From assembly GCA_951828585.1 (NCBI GenBank), contig OX639991.1:1-64000 (forward strand): DNA of 64,000 bases. Reading direction: 5' to 3'. The stretch is from Longimicrobiales bacterium. GTDB taxonomy: Bacteria; Gemmatimonadota; Gemmatimonadetes; Longimicrobiales; Gaopeijiaceae. The first letter of the stretch is position 1. Every line of letters begins with the position of its first letter. The notes beneath the pieces were generated by a model. That model was not told where the DNA came from and searched no databases. It saw only the letters and a program-made list of their open reading frames with translations. This document shows, in pieces, positions 35,027 to 44,131 of the stretch. Both the position numbers and the translations under genes were made by a program.

Positions 35027-36267
35027 GCAGCCGCCTCCACACGGCAAAGGGCCCGTTCCAGATCGGCCACGAGATCCGCGGCCGCTTCGATTCCCACCGA
35101 CAGACGGAGCAGTCCCATCCCGATCCCCGCCTCCGCCTGTGCCTGCTCGTCCATCGAAGCATGTGTCATTGTGGCCGGATGGGCAACCAGGCTTTCCACG
35201 CCGCCGAGCGACTCGGCCAGCGCGAAGCATTCGGGCCCGTCGACGAAGGCGTCCACTGCCTCGCGGCCGCCCCGCAGCTCGAACGAGACCAGGCTGCCCC
35301 ATCCGCTCTGTTGCCGGGCGGCGATCTCGTGGCCCGGGTGTTCGGGCAGGCTCGGGTGATACACGCGGGCGACGGCCTCGTGCCGCCTCAGCGCGGCCAC
35401 GACCTGAAGCGCATTCTCCTCGTGGATGCGGCTGCGGGCGTGCAGGGTGCGTGTTCCGCGCAGCGTCAGGTACGCGTCGAAGGGAGAGCCCGCCACCCCC
35501 GCCGCGTTCGTCCACCAGGCCACCTCCTCCAGCAGGTCCGGATCCGCCGCCACCACCGCCCCCCCGACGACATCGCTGTGCCCGTTCAGGAACTTCGTCG
35601 TGGAGTGGACGACCAGGTCGGCCCCGTGGTCCAGGGGACGCTGGTTGACGGGCGACAGGAAGGTGTTGTCGACCACGCAGATCGCGCCGATCTCCCGGCA
35701 AAGCCGCGCCCACGCCGCGATGTCGGTGATGCGCAGCAGCGGATTGCTGGGCGTCTCGAGCCAGATGACGCGGGGACGAAGCGCCCGCGCCTCGCCGACG
35801 GCCGCCGGATCGGTCGGGTCGATGAACTGCACCCGGTATGATCCACGCTCGGCCTCGGCCGTGAACAGACGGTGGCTGCCCCCGTAGCAGTCGCGGGGCG
35901 CCAGCAGCAGGTCGCCGGCCGAGAGCAGCCGCGTGACGACCAAGATCGCCGACATGCCGGACGAGGTGACGACCGCCCCACAGCCCCCCTCCAGATCCGC
36001 GATGGCGTCCGCGACCAGGTCGCGCGTCGGGTTGCCGGAACGGGTGTAGTCGTACTTGTCGTACACGCCCGGCGAGTCGAAGAGGAAGTTGGAGGACAGG
36101 TGGATAGGCGGCATGACCGCGCGGTGCCCGGTGTCGGCGCCCAGTCCTGATCGGACGGCGCGGGTGACGAGGGAGGGGGATGCGGCAGGGGCGGGGGACC
36201 GTCCGCTGGCGGCCGGGGTTCGTCTGTTGACGGGGGCTTGTCCGTTGGTGTGGCCTTGGCGGATCAT
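35011..36267 (-). CDS. metB: Cystathionine gamma-synthase/lyase family PLP enzyme
   Basis: 418 residues. The ATG at 36267 has GAGGAGG seven bases upstream and overlaps the metX stop (ATGA). This is a Cys/Met-metabolism PLP-dependent fold: YDYTRSGNPTRD, SSGMSAI, VDNTFLSPVNQRPLDHGAD, and the PLP-binding Lys in VHSTTKFLNGHSD. Its position after metX indicates it converts acylhomoserine plus cysteine to cystathionine, or plus sulfide to homocysteine. An N-terminal extension of about 45 residues, rich in Pro, Ala and Ser, precedes the conserved start. Gamma-synthase versus sulfhydrylase cannot be separated by eye; HGADLVVHSTTKFLNGHSD fits the MetB/MetC-type group. Confidence 0.9.
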   Translation of the reverse strand: MIRQGHTNGQAPVNRRTPAASGRSPAPAASPSLVTRAVRSGLGADTGHRAVMPPIHLSSNFLFDSPGVYDKYDYTRSGNPTRDLVADAIADLEGGCGAVVTSSGMSAILVVTRLLSAGDLLLAPRDCYGGSHRLFTAEAERGSYRVQFIDPTDPAAVGEARALRPRVIWLETPSNPLLRITDIAAWARLCREIGAICVVDNTFLSPVNQRPLDHGADLVVHSTTKFLNGHSDVVGGAVVAADPDLLEEVAWWTNAAGVAGSPFDAYLTLRGTRTLHARSRIHEENALQVVAALRRHEAVARVYHPSLPEHPGHEIAARQQSGWGSLVSFELRGGREAVDAFVDGPECFALAESLGGVESLVAHPATMTHASMDEQAQAEAGIGMGLLRLSVGIEAAADLVADLERALCRVEAAACQLV

Positions 36268-37565
36268 CGGGCCGCCTCCTCTTCGTGAAGTTGAGCTATT
36301 GGGTGTGTCGGCACCGGATCGACCTTCGCTCCGCCCAGCTCCGCTCGCAGCAACCCCGACACGTCTTCGGTCTCCTTGAGGAAGGCGTCGTGGCCGTACA
36401 GGGACGGGATCGTGACGTGCCGGGCGGGAGATCGAGCGAATTCCGCGCCGGGTTCCCGCGCCGCCAGCTCGTCCATGAGCCACGGCGGGACCAGGATGTC
36501 GGTGTCGAAGGAGACCAGCAGGGCATGCTCCGGTAGCGAGCGGGGACGGGTGCTGTGAAGGTCGATCGATTCGGAGAGGGCGAGGAAGCGCTCGGTGTCG
36601 AAGCGGCGGACGAAGTCGGCGCCACGGGCCTCGATGTAGTCTTCGACGGGGAAGCGAGCCGGGTCTCCCTCGGGGGTGCCCGCCGAGAGGGCGAAGGGCG
36701 AGAATCGCTCCTCGAATTCGCGCGTGCTGCGGTAGGTGGTCATGGCGAGGGCGCGGGCGAGGGACAGCCCGCGGGCGGTTTCACCCGAGTCGGACCCCAG
36801 GGCGACCGCCGCCCGCTGCACCGAACGCACCGCGGTCGCCATGGGATGGGTGCGGTGCGCCGCGCAGAGGATGACCAGCTGGCCGGTCCTCTCCGGGAAG
36901 AGCTCGGCGAAGGCCAGCGCGACCATCCCGCCGTATGAGGCGCCCGCAAACGACGCCTGGGCGATGCCCAGGTGGTCGAGTACCGCCGCGATGGCGCGGG
37001 CCTGGTCGTGGGTGGTAATGGGGCGGAGGATTTGGCCCGCGTCGGTGGTCCCGCCAAGGTAGTCGACGCCGATGAGCGGCCCGCGTGCCGGGTCGAGGGC
37101 CAGACCGCGTCCCACCAGTCCTGGCCACCACCCCGGGTTCGTATCAAATGGCGCCGGTCCAAGGTGACGTCCCGCCGAGATGCCCCCGAGCACAAGCGTC
37201 GGGAGGGCGGCGGCGGGGCGTGTTGCTCGGGCCGCGGGTCCGGGGGTTGGGGTGAAAGTGGCGCGGCGAGGGGACGTGGTCCCGATCTTCGTCGCACAGG
37301 TGCTTGTCTTCAGATCGCCGTGCAGCTCGTATGCGATGGCGACCTCACGCCCGCCGAGGTGATCGAAGGCGAAGCGGGTGCGGACGCGGCCGCGGGTGGC
37401 GGGAGGATCGGAAGGAACGGGTGAAGCCGGGGCATCCGAGGTGCGCGGCGGGTGACCGGAGTCGGCGAGCGGGCGGCGGGGCGCGGACCGTGCGAGCCTG
37501 GTAGCCGACCGCACGCGTGCCGCTGGTCGGGACTTCCTGGGAGGAGCCAGGGCGGGCGGTGTCAT
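36264..37565 (-). CDS. metX: Homoserine O-acyltransferase (MetX family)
   Basis: 433 residues. The ATG at 37565 has GGAG eight bases upstream. An alpha/beta-hydrolase fold with nucleophile Ser210 in GASYGGMVAL, an acidic residue in SFDTDILVPPW and catalytic His392 in GHDAFL matches the MetX homoserine O-acetyltransferase group. It acylates homoserine, committing it to methionine. The first 60 residues are Arg/Pro/Ala-rich, and a further low-complexity insertion (about 85-120) splits the N-terminal core, so it is longer than typical MetX (350-380 residues). It heads the operon, and its ribosome-binding site lies in a hairpin downstream of the SAM riboswitch. Acetyl versus succinyl specificity is not resolved. 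Confidence 0.88.
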   Translation of the reverse strand: MTPPALAPPRKSRPAARVRSATRLARSAPRRPLADSGHPPRTSDAPASPVPSDPPATRGRVRTRFAFDHLGGREVAIAYELHGDLKTSTCATKIGTTSPRRATFTPTPGPAARATRPAAALPTLVLGGISAGRHLGPAPFDTNPGWWPGLVGRGLALDPARGPLIGVDYLGGTTDAGQILRPITTHDQARAIAAVLDHLGIAQASFAGASYGGMVALAFAELFPERTGQLVILCAAHRTHPMATAVRSVQRAAVALGSDSGETARGLSLARALAMTTYRSTREFEERFSPFALSAGTPEGDPARFPVEDYIEARGADFVRRFDTERFLALSESIDLHSTRPRSLPEHALLVSFDTDILVPPWLMDELAAREPGAEFARSPARHVTIPSLYGHDAFLKETEDVSGLLRAELGGAKVDPVPTHPIAQLHEEEAAR

Positions 37566-37573
37566 TTCGATCT

Positions 37574-37609
37574 CTCCGGATCTCGATGTTGCCTCATCGG
37601 ACTCCGGAG
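37574..37609 (-). promoter_or_regulatory. RBS-sequestering hairpin of metX
   Basis: On the minus strand CTCCGGA (37609-37603) can pair with TCCGGAG (37580-37574), which contains the metX Shine-Dalgarno GGAG. A nested stem CGATG/CATCG strengthens it. It lies between the SAM aptamer and metX, so it is a plausible translational expression platform. Confidence 0.6.
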
Positions 37610-37635
37610 ATTTCGACACCCTGTTGATTCTGGCT

Positions 37636-37653
37636 GTCGCCCTGGCAGGCGAC
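37636..37653 (-). other. Short stem-loop after the SAM aptamer
   Basis: GTCGCC/GGCGAC arms with a TGCCAG loop, directly after the aptamer's P1. There is no T-tract, so it is unlikely to be an intrinsic terminator alone; it may take part in switching. Confidence 0.4.
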
Positions 37654-37659
37654 GGGCGT

Positions 37660-37773
37660 CTCATCTTTGCGGCGGACATCGTCCACCGCAGGAGTTGGCA
37701 CCTTTGCGGGAATGCCACTTCCCGCAGGTTGCCCCGGCTTCACAGGGCCTTTCCCTCAGCCGGTCTCGATGAG
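37660..37773 (-). ncRNA. SAM riboswitch (SAM-I/S-box type)
   Basis: The aptamer is recognisable on the minus strand by its conserved blocks in order: CTCATCGAGACCGGC, TGAGGGAAAGGCCC, TGTGAAGCCGGGGCAACC, a P3-type hairpin GCGGGAAGTGGCATTCCCGC, GGTGCCAACTCCTGC, a P4 hairpin, and the closing AAAGATGAG that pairs with the 5' CTCATC to form P1. S-adenosylmethionine binding should lower expression of metX-metB-aspartate kinase. It lies about 10 nt past the start expected from the promoter at 37791-37819 and 94 nt before metX. Confidence 0.95.
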
Positions 37774-37790
37774 TTTGTCGTACTGCATGA

Positions 37791-37819
37791 TAGATATGTG
37801 GCGAGCCTGACGGTGTCAA
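37791..37819 (-). promoter_or_regulatory. Sigma-70-type promoter of the met operon
   Basis: On the minus strand TTGACA (37819-37814) is followed after exactly 17 bases by TATCTA (37796-37791), close to the -35/-10 consensus. The predicted start falls about 10 nt before the SAM aptamer. Confidence 0.7.
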
Positions 37820-38423
37820 GGGATGGAGCGCGGGGAATGGGTGTCGTGGAGCGGGGGGATGGGCGGCGATGGCCGATGTCGAAGCGGCGGTTCCCTGAGG
37901 ATCATCAAACCGCGCGGGCGGGTCGAATCCCGGGCGTCCCATCCGAGCATGGGGGTGTCCCTTGATTTGCCGCGGCGGCGGGGCACGCTCTCGCAACCTC
38001 GACGGCATTTTCCGAGCTCGTGGGGCCCCGCCTTCCCTGAACCAAGATCGCCGGATCGCAGGCGCACCCGGGGTTCACCGTCTCACCAAATCGTCTGTCG
38101 CAGGCCCCGCCGAGGATCGCCGTCCCAAGTCCCCGTTGCTCAGTCCCATCCCGGCATCAGAGTCCCAAGTCGTCCGATCTCAGGCCGATCCGACTATGTC
38201 CACTTTGAAATCAGCGCTCACATGAAGGCCGGGATCGTTACCACAATGCCCCCCGCAGCCCCCAGGATCGCGCGCGCCGGCCTCGTGACCCATTCATGCC
38301 GTCCCCACCCCCCGTTCTTGCCTTCTGAGCCATTCCGAGAGGCCGAAATCACCCCGCATATATTGTAGCCGGGACGCACACCTCAACCCTTTGCCACACC
38401 CCTCATTTCAGGAGACCCACACC
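37820..38423. other. 604-bp intergenic region without a supported gene
   Basis: Open frames here (for example 37823-38368) are Arg/Pro/Ser-rich, lack homology I recognise and lack ribosome-binding sites. A TATATT element at 38359-38364 is a possible -10 box for the HNH gene. Nothing else was identified. Confidence 0.5.
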
Positions 38424-39785
38424 ATGTCCGACGACCTCTTCGAACTCGGCGAACGCATCGCCGCACTCGCCGCCCGCATCAACATCGCCACCTTTGACAT
38501 GCTCACCCTCGTCGCCGACTTCGACCGGCGCGAAGGCTGGGCCGACCACTTCGCCTCCTGTGCCGAATGGCTCGCCTGGCGCACCGGGCGCACCGTGGCC
38601 GCCGCGCGCGAAAACGTCCGCGTCGCCCACGCGCTCGCGGATCTCCCCCTCACCGCCGAGGCCATGAAGAGCGGCCAACTCTCCTACACCAAGGTGCGCA
38701 CCATGACCCGGGTCGCCACGCCCGGGACCGAGGCCACGCTGCTCAAGTACGCGCACTCCACCTCGGCCGCCCGGCTGGAATGGCTGGCGCGGGGCTGGAA
38801 GACCCTGTCGCGGGACGGCGAACTCACGGCCGAAGAGGCACGCCACCGCTGCCGCACCTTCTCGGTGGCGATCGACGCCGACGGAATGTACGTGGTACGG
38901 GGACGGCTCGAGCCCGAGGTCGGCGCCATGCTGATGCGGGCGATCGAGGCGGCGAGCGACGCGCTGTACCGGGGAGAGGATGCGGAGGCGCGGCCGCGGG
39001 GGCGGCAGCGGCGTGCCGATGCGGCGGGACTGGTGGCCGAGCGGGCGCTGGCGGCGGGGTTCGGGGGTGATGGTGGCCGGGCCGCCGGGGAGGGGGCTGG
39101 GGTTGGAGGCGGAGCCGCGGGGAGTGGCCACGGGGTCGGTGGCGGGGAGGGCGACGAAGTGCGCAATGGTGGCCGCGCCGCGCCGCTGAGCGGCAGCCGC
39201 GCCGAGCGCTACCAGGTGGTGGTCCACACGGAGGCCGCGACGCTGGCGGAGCGCGGCGAGACGGGACGCTCCGAGCTCGACGGGGTGCGGGTCAGCGCGG
39301 AGACATCGCGGCGCATGGCGTGCGACGCCGCGCGGGTCGCGATGTGCCACCGTGACGGCGAAGTGGTGAGCGTGGGGCGGCGGACGCGCACCATCCCCCC
39401 GCACATCCGCCGCGCGCTGGAGGAACGTGACCGTGGCTGTCGCTATCCCGGATGCGCGAGCCGCTTCACCGAAGCCCACCACGTCAAGCACTGGGCCGAT
39501 GGCGGCGAGACCAGCCTGGCCAACACGATCCTGCTCTGCCGCCGTCACCACCGCCTCGTCCACGAGGGCAAGACGCGCATGGCGCTCGACCGTGATGGCA
39601 AAGCCGCGTTCTTCACCCGCGCGGGTCAGGTGATCGGGAGCGCGCCGCCGTTGCCGGAACAGTCGCGGAAGCTGCCCCAACCTCCGGCCCCGCCCCCCGA
39701 CCGCCTGTCCAATGGCGCCCCACGGTTTGTCGACACCGAGGTGCCGCTCTCATTGGAACTCGAGGCCCTGGAGGCGGTCGCGTGA
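38424..39785 (+). CDS. DUF222 / HNH endonuclease-domain protein (13E12-type)
   Basis: 453 residues. The ATG at 38424 has GGAG nine bases upstream. The N-terminal DUF222 domain (about 20-200) shows the pattern WLAWRTGRTVAAARENVRVA and the GQLSYTKVRTMTRVAT stretch. A Gly/Ala-rich linker (about 200-260) of low complexity follows. The C-terminal HNH domain (about 335-385) has CRYPGCASRF, HHVKHWADGGET and NTILLCRRHHRLVHEG, with Cys-x4-Cys and His/Asn positions for metal binding. The family is often multicopy and of unknown role; in actinobacteria it is linked to 13E12 repeats. Nuclease activity is plausible from the intact HNH residues. No mobile-element termini were seen. Confidence 0.9.
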   Translation: MSDDLFELGERIAALAARINIATFDMLTLVADFDRREGWADHFASCAEWLAWRTGRTVAAARENVRVAHALADLPLTAEAMKSGQLSYTKVRTMTRVATPGTEATLLKYAHSTSAARLEWLARGWKTLSRDGELTAEEARHRCRTFSVAIDADGMYVVRGRLEPEVGAMLMRAIEAASDALYRGEDAEARPRGRQRRADAAGLVAERALAAGFGGDGGRAAGEGAGVGGGAAGSGHGVGGGEGDEVRNGGRAAPLSGSRAERYQVVVHTEAATLAERGETGRSELDGVRVSAETSRRMACDAARVAMCHRDGEVVSVGRRTRTIPPHIRRALEERDRGCRYPGCASRFTEAHHVKHWADGGETSLANTILLCRRHHRLVHEGKTRMALDRDGKAAFFTRAGQVIGSAPPLPEQSRKLPQPPAPPPDRLSNGAPRFVDTEVPLSLELEALEAVA

Positions 39786-39942
39786 GCGGAGACGGGATCA
39801 CCCGCCCACACGCCGCCGCGGCAAAACCCGGGACGCGGACATGTCGCAATGGGACAGGACCAAGCCACAGGGGCGGACGACAACCCACCCCCGCGGCAGG
39901 CGGCCACCACCAGGTGGGCGTTCATGCATTCACCCCCCCCCC

Positions 39943-42900
39943 TCACCGCACCTCCCCCGCCCCCACCCGGTACCCCGCCTCCCCCTCCACCACCACCCCC
40001 AGATACGGCTCCCGCCCCGGCGCATGTGCCGCCATCGCCGCCCAGCCGTGAGCCGTCGTCGTCCAGCGCGCACCCGACGCGCGTTCCTGCGGCATGTCGA
40101 TCACGGCCACCGTCCCGTACGCCGCATTGAACACGACGTCGAGATAGCTGTACGTCGCCCCTTCGCCCGGCACGCTGGCCGCGTCGACCACCACCTTCCA
40201 CGTCCCGGCGGCCGGATCGTGTACGGTCACGACCTCATCCCCAACCGGGTCGCCGTCCACGCGGGCCGCGCGGCACTCGTCCGCCGTACAATCGAAGACG
40301 TAAACGTCCAGGTCGACCGGAGCCGCGCCGGCCATCGCCCCGGCCGTCCCCGCTCCCTCGCCGCCCCGACCTCCCTGTCCCCTCACATCCAACGCCCCGA
40401 CCCGAACCATCAGCGCCTCCGACCCGGGCAGCACCTCCACCTCGTACACATCCTGCTCACGCGCCCCGATCCGGTGAGTCCCGCGCCGCGCACTCCCCGC
40501 CGCCGTCGTCACCGCGCCCCCTTCGAAGGCCGCCATCCGGTTCGCGATCCACACCTGGTGCTCGCCCGCCCCCGTCCCCACACCCCCACCCGCCCCACCC
40601 TCCACCACCGTCTCCCCCGTCACCACCTCCACATCCACCGCCAGCGCCGAGACCGTGAGCGTCGCCTTGGTCGGCGGCACCGGTTCATCCTTCTTCGCCT
40701 GCTCCCAGTCGAAGGTGCGGGTGTCGGCGATGTCGCCCAGGCGCACCTCCCACGTCCCCGCGACCGGACTCGGCACCACCTGCGTGATCCCCGACCCGCC
40801 GCTGTTGACCATCTCGCCGCGCTGCCCCCGCGTATCCGGGCGAAAAACGCCCAGCGTGACCGGCCGGTCTTCCCACGACACGTCGACCTTGAGCGCGGTC
40901 GCCCCCTCCGGCACGTCGAAGAACAGGCTCTTCATCCCCGGGCGCGGCACCTCGACCTCGTTCTTCGCCGTGAACTCGTTCGCGGCATTCAACGGCTCGG
41001 GCGCCACAATGGCCGCATGCATCCTGTGGGCGTATCCCGCGACGTCACCGTGATCCAGCGTGAGGTGGGCCGTGTGGACACCGTGCCCTGCGGGCGTCAC
41101 CGTGACCGGAAACTCGACCGCCTCCCCCAGCGGCAAGGTCACCGTCAACGGCGACGAGAACGTGCCGTGCTCGTTCCCCTGCCAGGTGACATCGAAAGTC
41201 ATGTCGCCCGAGGGCCCCGACGTGCGGGTGAACGTCACCGTCCGCTCCCCGCGCCCGCCCGCCTTCCATTCGCTCCTCTCATACAGCCCAAAACCCGTGT
41301 TGGGCGTCGGCAGCATGTGACTGTACGGCGTCGCCACCGGCGCCCGCGCCTCGATCTCCACCGCCAGCGCGCCGGCCTCCAGTTGCTGCAGAATCTCCCA
41401 GGCCCCCGCCACACTCACCACCCCGTTGCCCTGCTTGTACGCCGCGATGTGTGGCACCCAGCGCGCGCCCCGGGTAATCGCGTACTTGAGCCGGTAGGGG
41501 TCGATCGGGATGCCCGCCTGCCGCGCGGCGCTGATCAGGAGCGCGCCGGCCCCGGCGGCCGTGGGGGTGGCCGTCGAAGTACCGCCGGCGATCGTGTAGC
41601 CGGGCGGCAGCTGGAACAGTCCGGCCATCGCGCGTCCCTCGATGAACCCCAGCCAGGTGCTCACGTAGTTCGACGGCGAGATCACGTCAGGCTTGAGCGT
41701 GCCATCGCCCATCGGGCCGTAGCCGCCGGTGATGAGCAGGTTGTCGTCGTGCTCGACGCGCACGCCGTGGTTGAGAAAGAAGTTGTCCCTGCTCTCGTGG
41801 CCGCCGATCCCGATTACGCCCCGCCCCATCACGATGTCGTCGATGGCGCCCAGGATGGGGAAGTTGTGGGTGGGGGAGAAGATCGACGCGCCGAAACGCT
41901 CGACCAGACGATCCGCGATCACCGACGGGACGAGGCGGCCGTCGCGGAGCAGGTAGTTGCGCGTGATGTTCGAACTCTGCTCGAAGTACACGACGTCCAC
42001 ATCCGGGTGACTCGCGGCGACGATCGTGGCCTCGGTCTGGCCGTACGCGGATCCGCCTTCACCCACGCTCGCCAGCCGCCCACCCGGGGCCACCCCTTCG
42101 AAGCGACCGTTTTCGCCCCGGCTCGCGAGCACCGCGCCGACCACCAGCGTCCCGTGCGACGCAATCCCCAGATTCAGCGCCACCCGCCCCCGGTCACGGT
42201 CGATCTGCACCCCGAACCCCACCGATTCGCGAACCCCCGTATGCGGGTCATCCGTCCCGAAGACCCCGAACCCGGGACGCTCGGCATAGTCGCCCATCAG
42301 CATCTCGTCGGTGAAGTCCAGATCCTGGTCCGTGTCCACCCAGACGTCCCCCGCCCCCTCGTCCCACAACACCGCGAAGAGCCGGCTCGACCCCTCGGGG
42401 TTGCCGTCGCGGTTGACATCGCGCTCCAGGCTGGACCCGTAGACCCCCATCGTGTCGGCCCTCACCTCGTCGAACAGCGCGATCCGGAAGACCCCGTCTC
42501 GCGGCGCCGCGTACGCCGAGTCGCGGTACACGAACCCGCCCTCCGCAGCCTCCACCATGTCATCCATGTCCAGCCACCAGCCGTTGTCCTCGATCTCGGG
42601 GTCCAGCACGTTGGTGTAGACCGCGATCTTGGGGACCTCCTCGCCGTCCAGGTTTCGCGCCGTCTGCAGCTCGGGCAGCAGCATGTCCGGCAGCATGTCG
42701 ATCATGGCGACCGTGACGCCGCGCCCGTCCCAGGTCGGGTTCCGCTCCCGCCACTCGAGCGCGCGCATGTCGCCGAGCGGGGAGTAGCGGTTGCTGAGCG
42801 GCTGGTCGGAGAGGACGGGCGGCCAGATGGTGTCCCCCGGCAGCTCCGGCACCTCATCCGCCATCCCGAACGACCGCGACCGATTCGTGATCGACAGGTC

Positions 42901-43221
42901 CACACTGTGAATGTCCGGGTGATCCACCAGCTCCTCAACCCGGTCCAGCGGCACCCACGCCCGCAGATAGTCCACCTCGTCGAAGCGGAAGCCGATGCGG
43001 CCGCCCATCCCCTCGACCGCCGCCGCCAACCGCGCATTCCGGCCCGGCATGGCCGCCATCACCAGCACGACCTCGGTCTCGCCGCGGGCCCGTGCCTGCG
43101 CGAGTTCCCCGCGCGCGTCTTTAAAGAGGAAGGGACGGCGCGGCGGCTGCGCGGCGGCATCCGGTGGAGTGGCGAAGGACAGAATCAACAGGGTCAGGAA
43201 CGCGGCGACGACAGTCTTCAT
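39943..43221 (-). CDS. Subtilase (S8) family serine peptidase, secreted
   Basis: 1092 residues. The ATG at 43221 has GGAG seven bases upstream and begins a signal peptide (cleavage near PPDAAAQ). The triad is present: Asp in GVTVAMIDMLPDM, His in IASHGTLVVGAVLA and Ser in GGTSTATPTAAGAGALL. The Asp block is unusual, IDMLPD instead of the common DTGI. The protease domain (about 140-600) has a large insert with calcium-like DTDQDLDF. C-terminal beta-rich domains follow (about 620-1090), including a PPC-like module with the pattern AAGTWKVVVDAASV, which may bind substrate or the cell surface. It is larger than typical subtilisins and resembles the secreted tripeptidyl-peptidase-like subgroup. 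It stands alone, and codon use matches its neighbours. Confidence 0.9.
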   Translation of the reverse strand: MKTVVAAFLTLLILSFATPPDAAAQPPRRPFLFKDARGELAQARARGETEVVLVMAAMPGRNARLAAAVEGMGGRIGFRFDEVDYLRAWVPLDRVEELVDHPDIHSVDLSITNRSRSFGMADEVPELPGDTIWPPVLSDQPLSNRYSPLGDMRALEWRERNPTWDGRGVTVAMIDMLPDMLLPELQTARNLDGEEVPKIAVYTNVLDPEIEDNGWWLDMDDMVEAAEGGFVYRDSAYAAPRDGVFRIALFDEVRADTMGVYGSSLERDVNRDGNPEGSSRLFAVLWDEGAGDVWVDTDQDLDFTDEMLMGDYAERPGFGVFGTDDPHTGVRESVGFGVQIDRDRGRVALNLGIASHGTLVVGAVLASRGENGRFEGVAPGGRLASVGEGGSAYGQTEATIVAASHPDVDVVYFEQSSNITRNYLLRDGRLVPSVIADRLVERFGASIFSPTHNFPILGAIDDIVMGRGVIGIGGHESRDNFFLNHGVRVEHDDNLLITGGYGPMGDGTLKPDVISPSNYVSTWLGFIEGRAMAGLFQLPPGYTIAGGTSTATPTAAGAGALLISAARQAGIPIDPYRLKYAITRGARWVPHIAAYKQGNGVVSVAGAWEILQQLEAGALAVEIEARAPVATPYSHMLPTPNTGFGLYERSEWKAGGRGERTVTFTRTSGPSGDMTFDVTWQGNEHGTFSSPLTVTLPLGEAVEFPVTVTPAGHGVHTAHLTLDHGDVAGYAHRMHAAIVAPEPLNAANEFTAKNEVEVPRPGMKSLFFDVPEGATALKVDVSWEDRPVTLGVFRPDTRGQRGEMVNSGGSGITQVVPSPVAGTWEVRLGDIADTRTFDWEQAKKDEPVPPTKATLTVSALAVDVEVVTGETVVEGGAGGGVGTGAGEHQVWIANRMAAFEGGAVTTAAGSARRGTHRIGAREQDVYEVEVLPGSEALMVRVGALDVRGQGGRGGEGAGTAGAMAGAAPVDLDVYVFDCTADECRAARVDGDPVGDEVVTVHDPAAGTWKVVVDAASVPGEGATYSYLDVVFNAAYGTVAVIDMPQERASGARWTTTAHGWAAMAAHAPGREPYLGVVVEGEAGYRVGAGEVR

Positions 43222-43426
43222 GACGGCTCTCCGGGAGGGGGAGGACTGGGATCACCCCAATGTTCGCCCGGCCCAGGGAGAAGACAACCGAAACGCGACC
43301 CAATCACGCGGAAGGGGGCAAACGCCCGGGAGACAGGAAGAAGGCGGCTGATCGCCACCCGGCCGCGGGCCGACATCGGGCCCGGCGGTCACTTCGGGCC
43401 GGCTACCCGCCCGCTACACTCCTCGA

Positions 43427-43933
43427 TCAACTCGAGGCCGCCGCCGCCGAAGCCGCCGTTTCAAACGCCGTTTCAGCCGCCACAGCCGTGACCACGGCGG
43501 CATGGGCGGCATGGGTCCCCTGAATGGCCGCCAGCGTCTGGTGTCTCGTGGGCGAGAGGTGCTTTCCAGCGACCATCTCCTTCAGTCGATCCTTGCGCCG
43601 CGACAGCAGCTTGCGATCGAAGTGGATCCCGAGCATGCCGGTCGCGTGTGCCACCGCGAGCACGACACCGAGTTCGGGGGCGACCTGGCCGTCTCCGCCG
43701 ATCGCTTCGCGCAGCCTCGCAACCAGCGACCGCTCCGGACCGGGATCGAGAGTCGGGTAGGCCCGGCGCTTGAAGACCACCAGCACCGATGACTCCGTCT
43801 GGCGCAGAATGCCCCGCCGGCAGAGCCCCCGTGCAGTCCGGTGGTGCAGAAACTCCAGGGTGCCCTTGCGGTCCCTCAGGGCCAGCAGAAGGACCTGTTC
43901 GTGCAGGTGGAGATCGTTGCGGGACGATGACAT
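43427..43933 (-). CDS. GPP34 (GOLPH3/VPS74-like) domain protein, short form
   Basis: 168 residues from ATG 43933 (GGAG upstream). The N-terminus DLHLHEQVLLLALRDRKGT matches the opening of GPP34 domains. The middle RGLCRRGILR, FKRRAYPTLDPGPE and the helix VAPELGVVLAVAHATGML match the C-terminal part. About 90 residues found between these blocks in the usual domain of roughly 215 residues are missing, so this is an internally deleted form. The eukaryotic family binds phosphoinositide and glycosyltransferases; the bacterial role is unknown. The C-terminal tail is Ala-rich. It may be degenerate. Confidence 0.7.
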   Translation of the reverse strand: MSSSRNDLHLHEQVLLLALRDRKGTLEFLHHRTARGLCRRGILRQTESSVLVVFKRRAYPTLDPGPERSLVARLREAIGGDGQVAPELGVVLAVAHATGMLGIHFDRKLLSRRKDRLKEMVAGKHLSPTRHQTLAAIQGTHAAHAAVVTAVAAETAFETAASAAAASS

Positions 43934-44131
43934 GGCGAGAGTGCTCCGGGGGGTGAAGGCGACGGCTCGGGGCGTGTCTGCCGCCGCTCGAAATGAATGA
44001 TGCCCAATTAAGAGATACGTCCGGGAAAGAACTCTCCTTCAGGTCCCCCCACCCCGCCCCACTTGTCGGACGCTCTCCCGGCACCTACCGTGCCTTCTCC
44101 ACACGTCCCACAGTCCCGGGAGCACAGTCCG

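Noticed and set aside
37823..38368. 181-codon plus-strand open frame upstream of the HNH gene
   Set aside because: Low-complexity Arg/Ser/Pro composition, no ribosome-binding site and no homology I can see.
39712..43491. 1259-codon plus-strand open frame
   Set aside because: Antisense shadow of the subtilase gene; composition is Arg/His/Pro-rich with no domain.
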